NCBI RefSeq assembly: GCF_033958435.1
Contig: NC_134138.1
Location: 27,000,598 to 27,064,597, forward strand
DNA: 64,000 nucleotides
Direction: 5' to 3'
DNA from: Carettochelys insculpta
Lineage: Eukaryota; Chordata; Testudines; Carettochelyidae
Part shown: in pieces, positions 1 through 10,455 of the stretch
How the letters are laid out: each line of letters starts with the position of its first letter
Numbering within the stretch: the first letter of the stretch is position 1
Notes under the pieces: generated by a model
The model's input: only the letters and a program-made list of their open reading frames with translations
Databases searched by the model: none
Told to the model about the DNA's origin: nothing
Program-made: the position numbers and the translations under genes

Positions 1-261
1 CTGAGTTGTCTGATGTTGCCATTCCTGATAATCTGACAGCCAAGGAAGTTGAGGCCATTGTTGACTTTGGAGGGCATGTGGAGATGACAGGGAGCTCATC
101 AATGCCAGATTTCTCACGTTTGTTGCAGGAGTTGAGCACCTACAAGCTGAAGAGCCACAAGAGTATATAGCATATCAGATGATGAAGCCAGAGTGACTTT
201 TCTTCAAGAAAATGTACAGAGTAGCTATGTTCCACAGGCTATGCCAGGATCCTGGTTTTGA
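1..261 (+). pseudogene. Unrecognised frameshifted coding fragment at window edge
   Basis: Frame 3 is open from the window edge to a TAG at 168-170, with codon use that looks protein-like (acidic, Leu/Ser-rich, including VEAIVDFGGHVEMTG). A one-base shift there opens a second protein-like stretch, starting SISDDEARVTFLQENVQ, that ends at TGA 259-261 after GSWF. The two stretches read like one C-terminus broken by a single frameshift. I do not recognise the family. It could be the decayed 3' end of a retrocopy, a terminal exon of a gene lying to the left, or an old transposon protein. No A-tract follows the downstream AATAAA, so a processed retrocopy is not supported directly. Confidence 0.35.
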
Positions 262-600
262 CAACGGGGATTAGTCTGTTCATAAAATTCAGAGAGATTT
301 ACAGATGGATGGGAGCAAACCATTAAAGGTAGATGACACTGAGCAAATTTTGTTGACACATTCTAAAAATTTAGTATGTTTGTTTAAACATGTTTGTGCT
401 ATTTACTTTCTGTGACATAGTTGGAACATTGACTATATGTACAGTAGACTGAAATTTTTCAGTTTGGTCTACTTACGCTACATTATGTACAATAGAATGC
501 TACAGTGTAACAAAGATGGCAAGTTTGAAGTGTTCATTTTGATATAATTTTTACCATTGTACCAAACAAAGATTGAATAAAGAATTGTTGGGTTCTGGTA
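262..600 (+). other. Putative 3' UTR with AATAAA
   Basis: AT-rich sequence after the broken reading frame. A consensus polyadenylation hexamer AATAAA lies at about 576 within GATTGAATAAAGAATTG. It fits a 3' UTR of the upstream fragment, but such hexamers are common in AT-rich DNA. Confidence 0.25.
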
Positions 601-1027
601 ACTACAATATGTCGTCATTCCATACTTGATCGGGTCTATACATATACTTGGGAACTGGTGATTTCATTTCTGGCAACTTTCAGAGAATGGAGACTTTTTG
701 TCAGGAGTAGAAAGATTGCTAAGAAACAGCTTTTGCTGTAATATGTGGTATTCACAATATATTTATCAAATTATGCATTCAAATAAGAAGTGATTCATGT
801 CTTTGTGACATACTGGGTGGTGGGGGAAAGTGACTGATAAGAAGGATGACTCACCTAGAGGATAAAAATTAGTTGTCTTGGAAAGGCCACACAACCAGGC
901 AAGTATCTTTAAAATGTTTTGACTGCAGAGGAGAACAGCTGTTGTCTTTCATTCCCGTACTTTGGCTGGCTGTGCTCCTATGTAGCCATAAGCCCTTGAA
1001 TAAATTGTAGTTTGAGGAAACAAAACA
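601..1027. other. Unique AT-rich spacer
   Basis: No coding, RNA or repeat signal that I can name. Confidence 0.3.
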
Positions 1028-1969
1028 GCAGAAATGTAGCACTTTAAAGACTAACAAAATGATTTATTTGGTGATGAGCTTTTGTGGGACAGACCCACTT
1101 CATCAGATCAATCTCATATCCAATACATACTGGCATTTATAAGTACAGAGGACCAAAAAAAAAAAAAGCAATAAAAACTGACAAATAAAATGCATGGGAC
1201 TGAAGGAGAGGGATGAGAGGCAGGGGGAATTGTTGATTGTCCTGCCTGAGATAATTGCGAGCATCAAAGGAAGGGAAGCAGTCCTTGTAATGCGTGAGGT
1301 AATTGATGCCTCTGTTTATATCACATGTTAATGTGTCGAATTTGACTATGAATTCCAATTCACAGATTTCTCGCTCTAATCTGTTTTTAAATTCTTTTTG
1401 CTCTAGGACACAAATTCTCAGGTCTTCAACAGAATAGCCCACTCCATTGAAGTGTTCACTGTCCAGCTTATGTGTATTAAGTTTCTTGATGTCGGCTCTT
1501 GGTCCATTTATTCTTTGGTGAAGGTTTTGCCCAGTCTGTCCAATCTACATAGTGACAGGACACTGTTGGCACATAATGGCATATGTAATGCTGCTGTAAG
1601 TGCATGAGAATGTGCCTTTGATCTTGTAACTAACATGGTTAGGTCCATGGTATCTGCAAAATAAATATGTGGACAAAGTGGCAGCGGGGTTTGTTGCAAG
1701 GAAAAGTTCCAGGACTTGTGTTACTATGGCGTAGCCTGTGATTGCTGGTGAGAATCTTTCTTTGGATAGGAGGTTGTCTACAGGAAAGGACAGGCTTGTC
1801 ACCTAGGGCCTTCTGGAGTGTAGCATCATGATCTAAAATAGGTTGTAGGTTTTTAATGATGCATTGCAGGCGTTTGGGTTGGGGGCTATAAGTGATGACA
1901 TGTAGTGTTCTGTTACTTTGAGGGACATTTCTAGAGGCCAGTTGAATAGTGGTACATTCATTACAAAAC
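1028..1969 (-). mobile_element. Penelope-like retroelement, 5'-truncated, decayed GIY-YIG ORF
   Basis: The minus strand carries the C-terminal part of a PLE ORF. Around 1900-1640 is a cysteine-rich stretch (CNKPRC, typical of the region before the endonuclease). It is followed at about 1560-1330 by a GIY-YIG-type segment readable as IGQTGQNLHQRING, then NGVGYSVEDLRICVLEQ and a Glu/Arg-rich C-terminal helix (NRLEREICELEFIVKF). A TAG just before IGQTG and a frameshift near 1640 break the frame, so it is dead. The 3' UTR leads to a tail at 1028-1110 beginning with a hammerhead-like core (see that entry) and ending in the family sequence TTAGTCTTTAAAGTGCTAC. GIY-YIG endonucleases fused to reverse transcriptase are the hallmark of PLEs; the RT part is missing here. 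The upper boundary is approximate. Confidence 0.8.
1079..1106 (-). ncRNA. Hammerhead-ribozyme-like core in PLE tail (degenerate)
   Basis: On minus, CTGATGA (1100-1106) is followed by a hairpin GTGGGTCTGTCCCAC and then AAAA, where the sibling copies have GAAA. The loss of G fits a CpG-to-TpG change. Hammerheads are established in PLEs. One extra A sits between CTGATGA and the stem, and stem I is not resolved, so activity is not claimed. Confidence 0.4.
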
Positions 1970-3910
1970 ACTAGCTATCATAATTACAGATTTAAATTTG
2001 CCTACTAGTTACACATCTTACTAGAACAGATATTCTAAGAACAAGGTTTGGTGTTTGCTCAACAGTTTAGGAGTGAAATTGAAGTGAAATTGGGTTGCTT
2101 TATGATTCACAACTGGAGCCAGCAGGGCTGACAACCACCATGAGCTCCAGGGCAACATGAGGGGTGAAAGACCAGCTCCATGACCCTGGAAGGGGCGGGT
2201 CTAAGGGTGGAAGGGGCAGAACCTAGGAGAGTCAAGCCCTTAGCATCACCTAGACACCAGCACTGCCCTGCCTTGCCTCACAGCTGCATGGTGCAGCATT
2301 GCCACAACATTTCAAAAAGGCCCAGAGTTCCAGCCACTGCCACTGCCAATGTATCAGTATCTGGAGCTTTGGGCCTCTTGAAAATGCTGGGCCCCTATGC
2401 AACTACCGCCTTGCCTTCCCCCTGTCCCCATTGGCAGGCCTGACTGGAGCTCTTCTGTGCATTGCCACTTCATGACTGTTGTGAGAAAAGCTTTGGAAGA
2501 CAAATGACAATTACTAGTAGGCCAAGCCCTGTAAGACAGTGAGTGCCCTCACTGCACATCTCACAGGATTTGGGCCTATTATCTCGACCAGTCCTCATCT
2601 GATTTACTATACAAACTCCCACTTAGAGGAATCCAAGGGGTGAAATACTGGCCCCTTTGAGGTCAATAGAAAAACTTCCATTAATTTTAGTAGGGCCAAG
2701 GTTTCAACCCCAGATTTAAAAAAATAGATGCCCATCTCTTTGGGATACGATCCTAAACAGGATCCCAAAGTAGCAGAAGTATTTGACCAGTGAGAATTAA
2801 GCTGCATTGGTGCAGGAAAGCTTATACATGGTATTGGCCCAAAGTGTGTCCAGCTGAAGCAAATATTGTCCAGTATTTAGCATGGTAATGCTAACATGAT
2901 TCTTGTTTGAAAAGGAATGAGAAAAATCTTCTCTGTAGTTTTCAAGACTTCCATTAAATGTGATGAAGTTTACACTTGGCCTTTTGAGGTCTTGGTTTAA
3001 CCAACAGAACCAGGTTAGGTTCTTTCTACTGTGTTTTTGATTATGGCTCATTGTTAAGTTTGTATTAATTACTTAAAATAAATGTCAAGCTGGCGTTCAA
3101 GCTTTAAAACACAACACACAGCCTGTTACTCATTATGGGCCACCTCCCACCCTATTCAAGGAAAAAGCAGGTTTACTCTAACTGGCTTGCATTGTCTTTT
3201 GTCTGTGAAAATAAGTCTTTTAGGGTACAAGGTCCAATGACAAAACTGCCCATTTTGGAATTGTGGACTAGCACATCAATTGCCACTACTTCTTCAAATA
3301 GTAACAATTTTAACACAAGTGGCCAATCATGTTTCAATAGTTCAGAAATGGTGCTGGGCATGAAGCACCAATTACTGCGTTCGCAAGTGCAACAGAGAAC
3401 TTCAGAGAGCTCCAGAGGCTGCCAGGTCTCTGGCTGGCCCGTTCTAATAATGCCACCTAAAACAAAAGAAGCCTAAAGGGCTTGTAAAGAATTATTTCCA
3501 TGTGAGAAACAGTCTGTCAAAGAGACACTCCAGCCTTCTGATTTACGCACAGTTTTCTCTTGTCTGCTAACATGAATAGATGCTGTCATTCCATCAGACT
3601 AAAATTATCTGAATGGACAGTGAGCAGGTTAAAGTTTGAAGGGGTTTAGTGCTTCTGTTTGCCAGTGAAAGTGACAGCACACAAAGGTATCTTACGTCTC
3701 GCCAATCAATATAATTCCTTTTGAAACATCACTGTCAAAAAAAGTGGACATGAAACTAAAGTTTGTCCTCTCCATAACCACTATGAATTCAGGGAAGGAT
3801 TTTTTCCCCTCTTATAGCAGAAGAGGAATCTTGTAGATGCTTAGTATTATGAATAGCTTTTTAGTGGGGTGCTGTGGTATAGTTCACAAAGGGTGACAGT
3901 AAATTCTAAG
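1970..3910. other. Unique spacer without recognisable gene
   Basis: Mixed AT- and GC-moderate sequence. Short open frames (2180-2443 and 3135-3476) have no family signature or conserved motif. I see no transposon ends. Confidence 0.3.
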
Positions 3911-4385
3911 GCTACATCTACACTAGAGAGTTTTGTCGACAAAACCTGGGGAACATCCACATCACAAAGGTGTTCTGTCGACAGTAAATCGACAGAATGT
4001 GGCACTTCCGTTGACAGCACTCTGCCGTTCCCTCGTGAGGCAGAACGCCTCTCTCAACAATCTTTTGACAGGAGGCCAGTGTGGTCATTCCGGGGGAGTG
4101 TCTGTCAACAGAAAAGTCCTCCATGGTGCCAGCAATCCCAGCTCTATGGCTCCTGCCTCTGGCCATTCTTAAAGGCACAGGGAGGCCTGAAAACCTGGTG
4201 GCAGGAAGCTGAGAGCAGGAAAGCAGCGCAACTGCATGCTGTCTGCTCAGTGCCTCAGAGCCACTCCTTAGAGTTGATCCCAGTGTCATGGCAGCGAGCC
4301 ACCCAGCAAGTGACACCCTGGGGCCCTGAGGGAGTAGTTGGAGGAGTCCCAGGAGCCCCCACAGGGCACAAAACACTCGTCTCCC

Positions 4386-5035
4386 TCCCAGACTGGGCCT
4401 GAGGTACAGGACTTAATCAGCCTGTGGGGCAAGGAGGGGACCCTCCTGGACCTCTCAGCAAACAGGAGCAACACACCCACCTATGCCCAGCTGGCCATTG
4501 CTCTGGGTGGCACAGGGCCACTCTGCCCACACCATAGAGCAGGTGCAGGCGAAAGTCAAGGAGCTTAGGCAGGGGTAAGTCTGGGCCCTCACGTCTGAGC
4601 CTCTGACCTGCCTCTACTACAGGGACCTCCACCACCTCCTGAGGGGCGATGACACGTCCCCTCCAAATGCCTCTGTGGACACTGCAGAGGAGCACACACA
4701 CATGCCAGCCAAAGCCTGAGGACGAGCACCGCGGGACCCAAACCCTGCCGGAGCCAGAGGTGGACGTGGGGTTTGAGGCCAGCAGCAGCACCCTGTTCAT
4801 TGCCTTGGACTTGGGCCCCTCCAGCCGGGCCACCTCCAGGGCATCCTTGGAGCTCTTTGAAGGTCCCTCTGGTGCGTACTCCACATGTCGCACAGCCCAG
4901 GACATGTGGGACAGGTGCAGACAGGGCATCTCACCTAGCTGGCTTTGGTGGGACCTCGAGCTGTGGGCCCAGCATACAGAACCATGTGCAAAGCAGTGTG
5001 TCCCATCCAGACCCAGCAGGCAGCCCCTGGGCTTG
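4386..5035 (+). pseudogene. Harbinger Myb/SANT-like DNA-binding protein, decayed
   Basis: The trihelix/SANT-like start reads as GPEVQDLISLWGKEGTLLDL, then NTPTYAQLAIAL, continuing in another frame with HTIEQVQAKVKELRQG and TCLYYRDLHHLLRG. Downstream is FIALDLGPSSRATSRASLELFEG, which matches the same protein region in copy 3 (IDLDLGLSSEETLRASLDFFEG). This is the accessory DNA-binding protein that, in Harbinger elements, works with the transposase at the transposon ends. At least two frameshifts and stops break it. A GTAAGT...CTACTACAG pair inside resembles an intron, but comparison with copy 2 shows that coding sequence continues across it. Confidence 0.65.
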
Positions 5036-5889
5036 AGCACCAGCCCACTGCCAGCCTTACAGGAAGCTATATGAGTCCCAGGCCCCGGAGCAGTGGAGGC
5101 TCACCAGTCCCTGCCGTGGCTGGATGCAGTCTAGCCACGTGGGCACCGGCCCAACCCCAGACACACCGAGGAGTGTGGCTCCCACCATGTTGGCATGCCT
5201 GCAGGTGACAGTCAATGTCCTGCAACAGCGGTGAGAGCTGCACATGTGTGAGGGGACCTGGGGCGGGCCAGGCTGCACCTGGCTCACCCACCACCCATGC
5301 AAGAATCCCTCTGTGGCTGGGCACCTCCCTTTGGCCACTAACCTGTCAAGTGGGGCGGGGCCCAACAGTGGTTAGCATGATCCCCGAGGCTCCGCGGAGT
5401 TCCCATGCAACAGGGCACATCATGCAGGCCAAGCATGTCTGTGCTCCCAGGACTTTTCTTTGGCCCAGGGGGTGTTGGTTGCTGGTCACGGTGATGGGCA
5501 GGACTTCAGGGGCTGCGTTGCATGAATGACTCACCATCTCTCCACGCTGTCATCCATACAGCTGCACCTGCACCAGCTGAGGGCTGGGCTAGCCTCACCT
5601 CACTGCCAGAGTCAGCCAGTCCCACTCCGGCACCAGAGCGAGCCAGCCCAGAGTCCGCACTAGGGTGAGCCAGCACACCACCACCATGAGGGCAGGCCTG
5701 TGGCCAGGGGGAACATCGCTGGCCAGGTGAGGACCTCCAGAGGGCCCATGCGGCCATCCTCTGGAGGATGACTGACCTCCTCAAGTGGCAGCTGCAGAGT
5801 GACTGGGAGTGGTGGGTGTGAGACTGGGAGTGACGGTCACAGCCCTGGGGCCAACTGATGTCCTGCTTTGATGCTGGTGTCTGGTGAGG

Positions 5890-6890
5890 CCCATTGAGCC
5901 AGCCACGCACGGCTGCCACCCCGGCTGCCCTCACCACCCACATTCCACCCAACATAAAGGCCAGCTGGCCCGTGGAGGGCTTCATACGCCATGTCATGAG
6001 GGGATAGGCAGTATGCTCCACCATGCAGGTGGCATCCCTGACTGCCACCTCCCAGTAAGAGATGAAGGTGCTCACTTCCATCCTCCAGCACAGGCCAGAG
6101 TTGCAGAGCACCCCCACATCATGTGCCTGGCCCAATCAGCCAACATACATGTCAAGGAACTGTCCCTGATGGTCAATCAGAGCCTGCAGCATGATGGAGT
6201 TGATGAACCTGCTGCTCTGTGGTCTGGGGCACAGATGGTATGTGGGTCCCATTGATCGCCCTGAAGCAGCTGGGGAACCCCAAAGCAGTGAATCCAGCCA
6301 TGACCCCCTCCACGTCTGCAAGACAGATGACTCTCCGCAGCAGGATGGTGTTGATGGTCATCATGACCTGCAAGAGGAGGAGACCAACCACACACATCAG
6401 GGACTGAGGAAGGAATTCCCTGGTCCCCTTCCCCTTCCCGTTCTGTCTACTCTGAGCTCTCCAGAAGCCCCCCATGGGAGGTTACCCACCAGCAGCACGG
6501 CTGTGTGAGGGTGGGATGGTATGGTCCTCTGGGGATGGGGGTTCCCCCCAACCCCACCCCTTGCACGCCCAGCTCCACTTCCCAAGGATCCCCCTTGGAT
6601 GGGACAACAACCCCACTCCATGCAGGGCCTGCAGCCTGAGACTGGCTTACCTGCATGAAAATGGCCCTGACAGTGGACTTCCCCATGTCAAACTGTTCCC
6701 AAAGGAGCAGTAGCTGTTGGGGGTGGTGAGCTTTCATAGGGTGATGACAACCTACTTGTCCAGGGGGATGGCAGGCCACATCCAGATGCCCTATCTCTGG
6801 AGAGCAGGGGCAAGCCAAGCACAGAGTTCCAGAATGTGTCCTTCCACATTCAGAAGTTTTGGAGCCACTGCTGGGCATCCTGTAGTAAGT
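5890..6890 (-). pseudogene. Harbinger DDE transposase, decayed
   Basis: Read on minus, exon 1 (about 6890-6651) holds a degraded N-terminal helical region with WLQNF and FDMGKSTVRAIFMQ. A GT...AG intron, 6650-6368, follows at the same codon boundary as in copy 2. Exon 2 starts VMMTINTILL and contains the first catalytic block (SCFRAINGTHI, with N where the catalytic D is expected). It then runs through LIDHQGQFLDMYVG and the second block GQAHDVGVLCNSG, which keeps HD. The third block with the catalytic Glu (VEWSF/VECAFGRLKG type) is missing, so the C-terminus is deleted. Frameshifts and stops are present; it cannot be functional. Confidence 0.75.
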
Positions 6891-7097
6891 CAACAGAAGG
6901 CAACCTTTTTGTTGACCACTGTACCCCGCTCACCATAAGGAAGAAAGCGTCTGTCGACAGAGATCTGTCAACAAAAAACCAGTCTGGATGTTCCGGGGGC
7001 CCTTCTGTTGACAGAAGGAACTTCTGGGACACCGGGCAACCCTGTCTGCTGTGCTTCCAGTTGGCTGTCAACATATTGCTCTAGTCTAGACATGGCC

Positions 7098-7188
7098 ATA
7101 GCATAGCCATATAGCTACGATAGTGTTGCCAAAAAGCAAGGCTAGTGTAGCTATAGAGTGCAGCAACTATAGTGTAGCCATAGCCTCA
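7098..7188. repeat. Short MITE-like remnant between two elements
   Basis: Short repeats of TATAGCTAC, GTGTAGC and GCCATAGCC type, resembling collapsed arms of the GGCTAYGTCTACAC superfamily. Confidence 0.3.
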
Positions 7189-7676
7189 GGGTATGTCTCC
7201 ACTACAGAGACAGAGTTATTCTGAAATAGCTTATTCCAGAGTTATTATTTCAAAATAACTATTCTGGAATAATGCATTCACACTACAGGGATGCCCCAAA
7301 ATAAGCAAAACTTATTCTGAAATAGTGTGTCCACATGCAATAGAGGCTATTTCCGACTAGAGCCCCTGGCAGCACTGCTTTAAGGGGTTCTAATCCAAAA
7401 TGCTATGTCTGTAGAACAGTTTATTTTGAAATAAGCTACTGTGGAACACCTTATTTTGAAATACCCCCTATGCTGTGTCTATACAAGCCCCATTCCGAAA
7501 TATCTATTTTGGGAGAGGTACTATTCCTTGGAGAATGAGGTTTACAAAAATCGAAATAAGCCATCTGCTATTTCAAAATTACTTCGAAATAGTGGTTGCG
7601 TTGTGTAGATGATCGCAAAATTATTTTGGAACCGTGGACATTATTCCAAAATAACTTTGCTGTGCAGACCACACCC
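7189..7676. mobile_element. Harbinger-type MITE, TTATTTCAAAATA arms
   Basis: Ends GGGTATGTCTCCACTAC and, on the other strand, GGGTGTGGTCTGCAC. Both arms are built from repeats of TTATTTTGAAATA and CGAAATAG. No coding capacity. Flanking TCA and TAA are a near-match 3-bp duplication. Confidence 0.7.
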
Positions 7677-8599
7677 TAAGAGCAGTTTTAGGCCAGGATA
7701 GTAGTTCATTGATGGGCAACTAAACAGCTAGTAGGAAACACCTGTAACTGCTCCATGCTATGCAAAGTTTTGTGTGACCAAATATAATCTTCTTGTGAAC
7801 AATACTTTCACCATCTTAATTATGCAAATGTGTGGTGGAAATTTGACATCCCAACTGTGACAGAATTATGGCTGTGATTCGTGGTTCATGGTGAACAGTA
7901 GCTGCAGAAGAAGGTATGTGATCTCCTGTGTATGGAGGAGTCGATAGGATTTTCTCCTAGGTGGCTTATTTTCCCAAGGAGAAGTCCTTGCTTCCCCGCT
8001 TTTGTGTCATCTCTATTATGTGTGTGGCAACCTTAAGTCTTGGAAAATTAGGTGGGTGTGTGGAATGTATATATAGTCATATTCTGGGTATTTTATGAGG
8101 AATACAGATTTTATACATTGTAATAACTAATGCCAAAATGTACATACACAAGAAACCTAAATGGTCTGTCTACTCCAGTAATCTATTTTTGACTTTGACT
8201 AGAACCAGCTGTTTAGACCACAATCAGGTGCAAGAAATCCTTTCACTATGCAATAACCTGTGCATAGGATATGTTTCTTGCTTCACACACCATCAAATTT
8301 TGGCTGGTTTATGTGGTGAAGTGTGGGGGCTTACATCCCTGGCAAAACTATGGGAATCTTATTTGTGCTTGTTTTCAAACTGTACTCATGGAAACCACTT
8401 GGGTTTTGTTCTCATGGTTTATCATAACAAAACTGCTTGATTGCTGATAGTGATTTGATATTATTTCTCATACTCTAAGGCACTGGAAAAGCAGCTGATG
8501 CAGTGAATGCCCAGCCTCTCATGCTGACACATATTGTCTCATTGTTTCCTTGTGCTTCCTCATCTGCCTGTATCAAGCTGTCGTTTCTTCTTATACTTT
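7677..8599. other. Unique AT-rich spacer
   Basis: No supported gene. A 100-codon open frame at 8138-8440 shows no recognisable family. Confidence 0.3.
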
Positions 8600-10307
8600 G
8601 GCTGTGGCTGCACGAGGAAATAAAGTTGAATTTATTAAAGTCGACTTTATACTACTAGATTTAATAAAGTCAATGGTGAGTGTCCATACATTTAGAAAGT
8701 TGACAAAGTGTGTCTCCATTACCTTTGCTAAGTTCGACTGTGTCAGCAGAGCATTGTGGGTACCTATCCCATAGTTCCTGCACCGCGTTGCACTCTGAGT
8801 TTCTGTGCCAGTGTATTATGTGAAAAAAGTGCTGCAAGTGGTTGCGGGTGTCTGATGTGATCATCCTAGAGTGCAATTCCCATTGAAAACAAACTACCAA
8901 ATGCATTTTTGCACCACTTTTCCACAGTCTGCCCCAGCACACACCATCAAAAGACTGATGGGCCAGTCCTGAGAAATGTAAAATGCAGAAATAAAAATCT
9001 GAAAACTTTCGATTTGGAGCTACTGAAAAGTTGTTTTTTGGCATTGTTGAAATGCTTTGACCCAGCAGCTATATGGTGGTGGGGAGCTGGGGGTGCAGCT
9101 GGAGAGTCTGGCAGCTGTGTGGTGCAGAGGGCAGCCGGAGAGCCCGATGGCTGCATGGTGGCGGGGGCATGTCAAGCTGTAGATCACAGCAGCTGTGGGG
9201 GTGGGGGGAGGCAGGTCGAGCCAGAGATGCTGGCAGCCAGGGGTTCAGGGGATAGCTGGACAGCCCAGGCTGATTCCTACTTCCTCTTTCTTACTTCCTG
9301 CTCACCTGAGCTGCGTCTACACGTGCACGCTACTTCGAAGTAGCGGCACTAACTTCGAAATAGCGCCCGTCACGTCTACACGTGTTGGGCGCTATTTCGA
9401 AGTTGAAATCGACGTTAGGCGGCGAGACGTCCAAGTCGCTAACCCCATGAGGGGATGGGAATAGCGCCCTACTTCGACGTTCAACATCGAAGTAGGGACG
9501 TGTAGACGATCCGCGTCCCGCAACATCGAAATAGCGGGGTCCTCCATGGCGGCCATCAGCTGGGGGGTTGAGAGATACTCTCTCTCCAGCCCTTGCGGGG
9601 CTCTGTGGTCACCGTGGGCAGCAGCCCTTAGCCCAGGGCTTCTGGCTGCTGCTGCTGCAGCTGGGGGTCCGTGCTGCATATACAGGGTCTGCAACTAGTT
9701 GTTGGCTCTGTGTATCTTGCACTGTTTAATGAAAGTGTGTCTGGGAGGGGCCCTTTAAGGGAGCGACTTGCTGTTGAGTCCGCCCCGTGACCCTGTCTGC
9801 AGCTGTGCCTGGCTCCCTTATTTCGATGTGTGCTACTTTGCTGTGTAGACGTTCCCTCGCTGTGCCTATTTCGATGTTGGGCTGAGCAACGTCGAAGTTG
9901 AACATCGACGTTGCCAGCCCTGGAGGACGTGTAGACGTTATTCGTCGAAATAGCCTATTTCGATGTCGCAACATCGAAATAAGCTATTTCGAAGTTGGGT
10001 GCACGTGTAGACGTAGCCCTGGAGTGCCATGGAGGTGAAAGCAATGATTAGAACGGACACACTGGGGGCACTGTGAGGTAATTCTTGAGACCAGTAAAAT
10101 CTAATTCAAAAACATTGGGTCTACGTTAGCATTAAGTTGACCTTGTAAATTCAAATTTGGCATAACTCCTTGTGAAAAGCTGGAGTAGAAAAGTCGACCT
10201 TAGGACCCCTTAAAATTGACCTAGTGATATTTGTATGAAGATAGGTACGTTATAAATTCAACTTAACCCCCTTAAAATTGACTTTATTCTCTGGTGTAGA
10301 CATAGCC
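8600..10307. mobile_element. Harbinger-type MITE with AAGTTGACTTTA-like arms, interrupted by another element
   Basis: The left end GGCTGTGGCTGCAC and right end (minus) GGCTATGTCTACACC are inverted repeats. Arms share AATAAAGTTGAATTTA-type and AAAGTCGACTT-type sequence. The sequence around 8740-8790 (GCATTGTGGGTACCTATCCC) is characteristic of this non-autonomous family. A younger 710-bp element sits inside at 9309-10018. Flanks TTT/TTA are a possible 3-bp duplication. Confidence 0.65.
9309..10018 (-). mobile_element. 710-bp non-autonomous Harbinger derivative, TTCGAA arms, copy A
   Basis: TIRs AGCTGCGTCTACAC and (minus) GGCTACGTCTACAC; 3-bp flanking duplication CTG (9306-9308 and 10019-10021). 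Arms contain many TTCGAAATAGC, ATCGAAAT and CTTCGAAG palindromes and are CpG-rich. The core holds CCCTTTAAGGGAG and a CTGCTGCTGCTGCAG run. The order of core blocks resembles both ends of Harbinger copy 2 joined together, so it is probably an internal-deletion product of a related element. It is almost identical to the 20428-21137 copy in opposite orientation. A 100-codon open frame on minus (9694-9392) is probably non-coding. Confidence 0.8.
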
Positions 10308-10455
10308 TTAGATCGTAAGCTCTTTGGGGCAAGTACCATTTTCCTATTCTGTGTTTGTCATTTTGTTCTGTGTTTGCTTATTTTGCCTGTCCTAATGTGG
10401 TCCATTTCCATAACTGGAGATCCAACGTGCTACCATATTACACACAATAAATAAA
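10308..10455 (+). repeat. L2/MIR-type 3' tail fragment
   Basis: Starts GTAAGCTCTTTGGGGCAAG and continues through TTCTGTGTTTG to AATAAATAAAG. It matches the tail type also seen at 27228-27380. Old and truncated. Confidence 0.45.

Larger units (their letters stand above)
3911..7097 (-). mobile_element. PIF/Harbinger DNA transposon, copy 1 (decayed, both genes recognisable)
   Basis: The left end GGCTACATCTACACTAG and right end (read on minus) GGCCATGTCTAGAC form terminal inverted repeats. Both arms repeat the palindrome TGTCGACA (for example near 3937, 3978 and 6956). The interior is GC-rich against AT-rich flanks. A Myb/SANT-type protein remnant lies on + near the left arm and a transposase remnant on - near the right arm, the convergent two-gene plan of PIF/Harbinger elements. 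The flanking trinucleotides (TAA left, ATA right) are not an exact duplication. The element has the same arm family as copy 3 at 45758-48801. Confidence 0.8.

Noticed and set aside
4551..4622. GTAAGT...CTCTACTACAG as an intron in the copy 1 SANT-like gene
   Set aside because: The same region in copy 2 is continuous coding (HRGY...CPYYEDL), and removing it would delete conserved residues.
9392..9694. 100-codon frame shared by copies A and B of the 710-bp element
   Set aside because: Copies are too young for conservation to mean selection, copy C breaks it, and it runs across arm palindromes; no domain seen.
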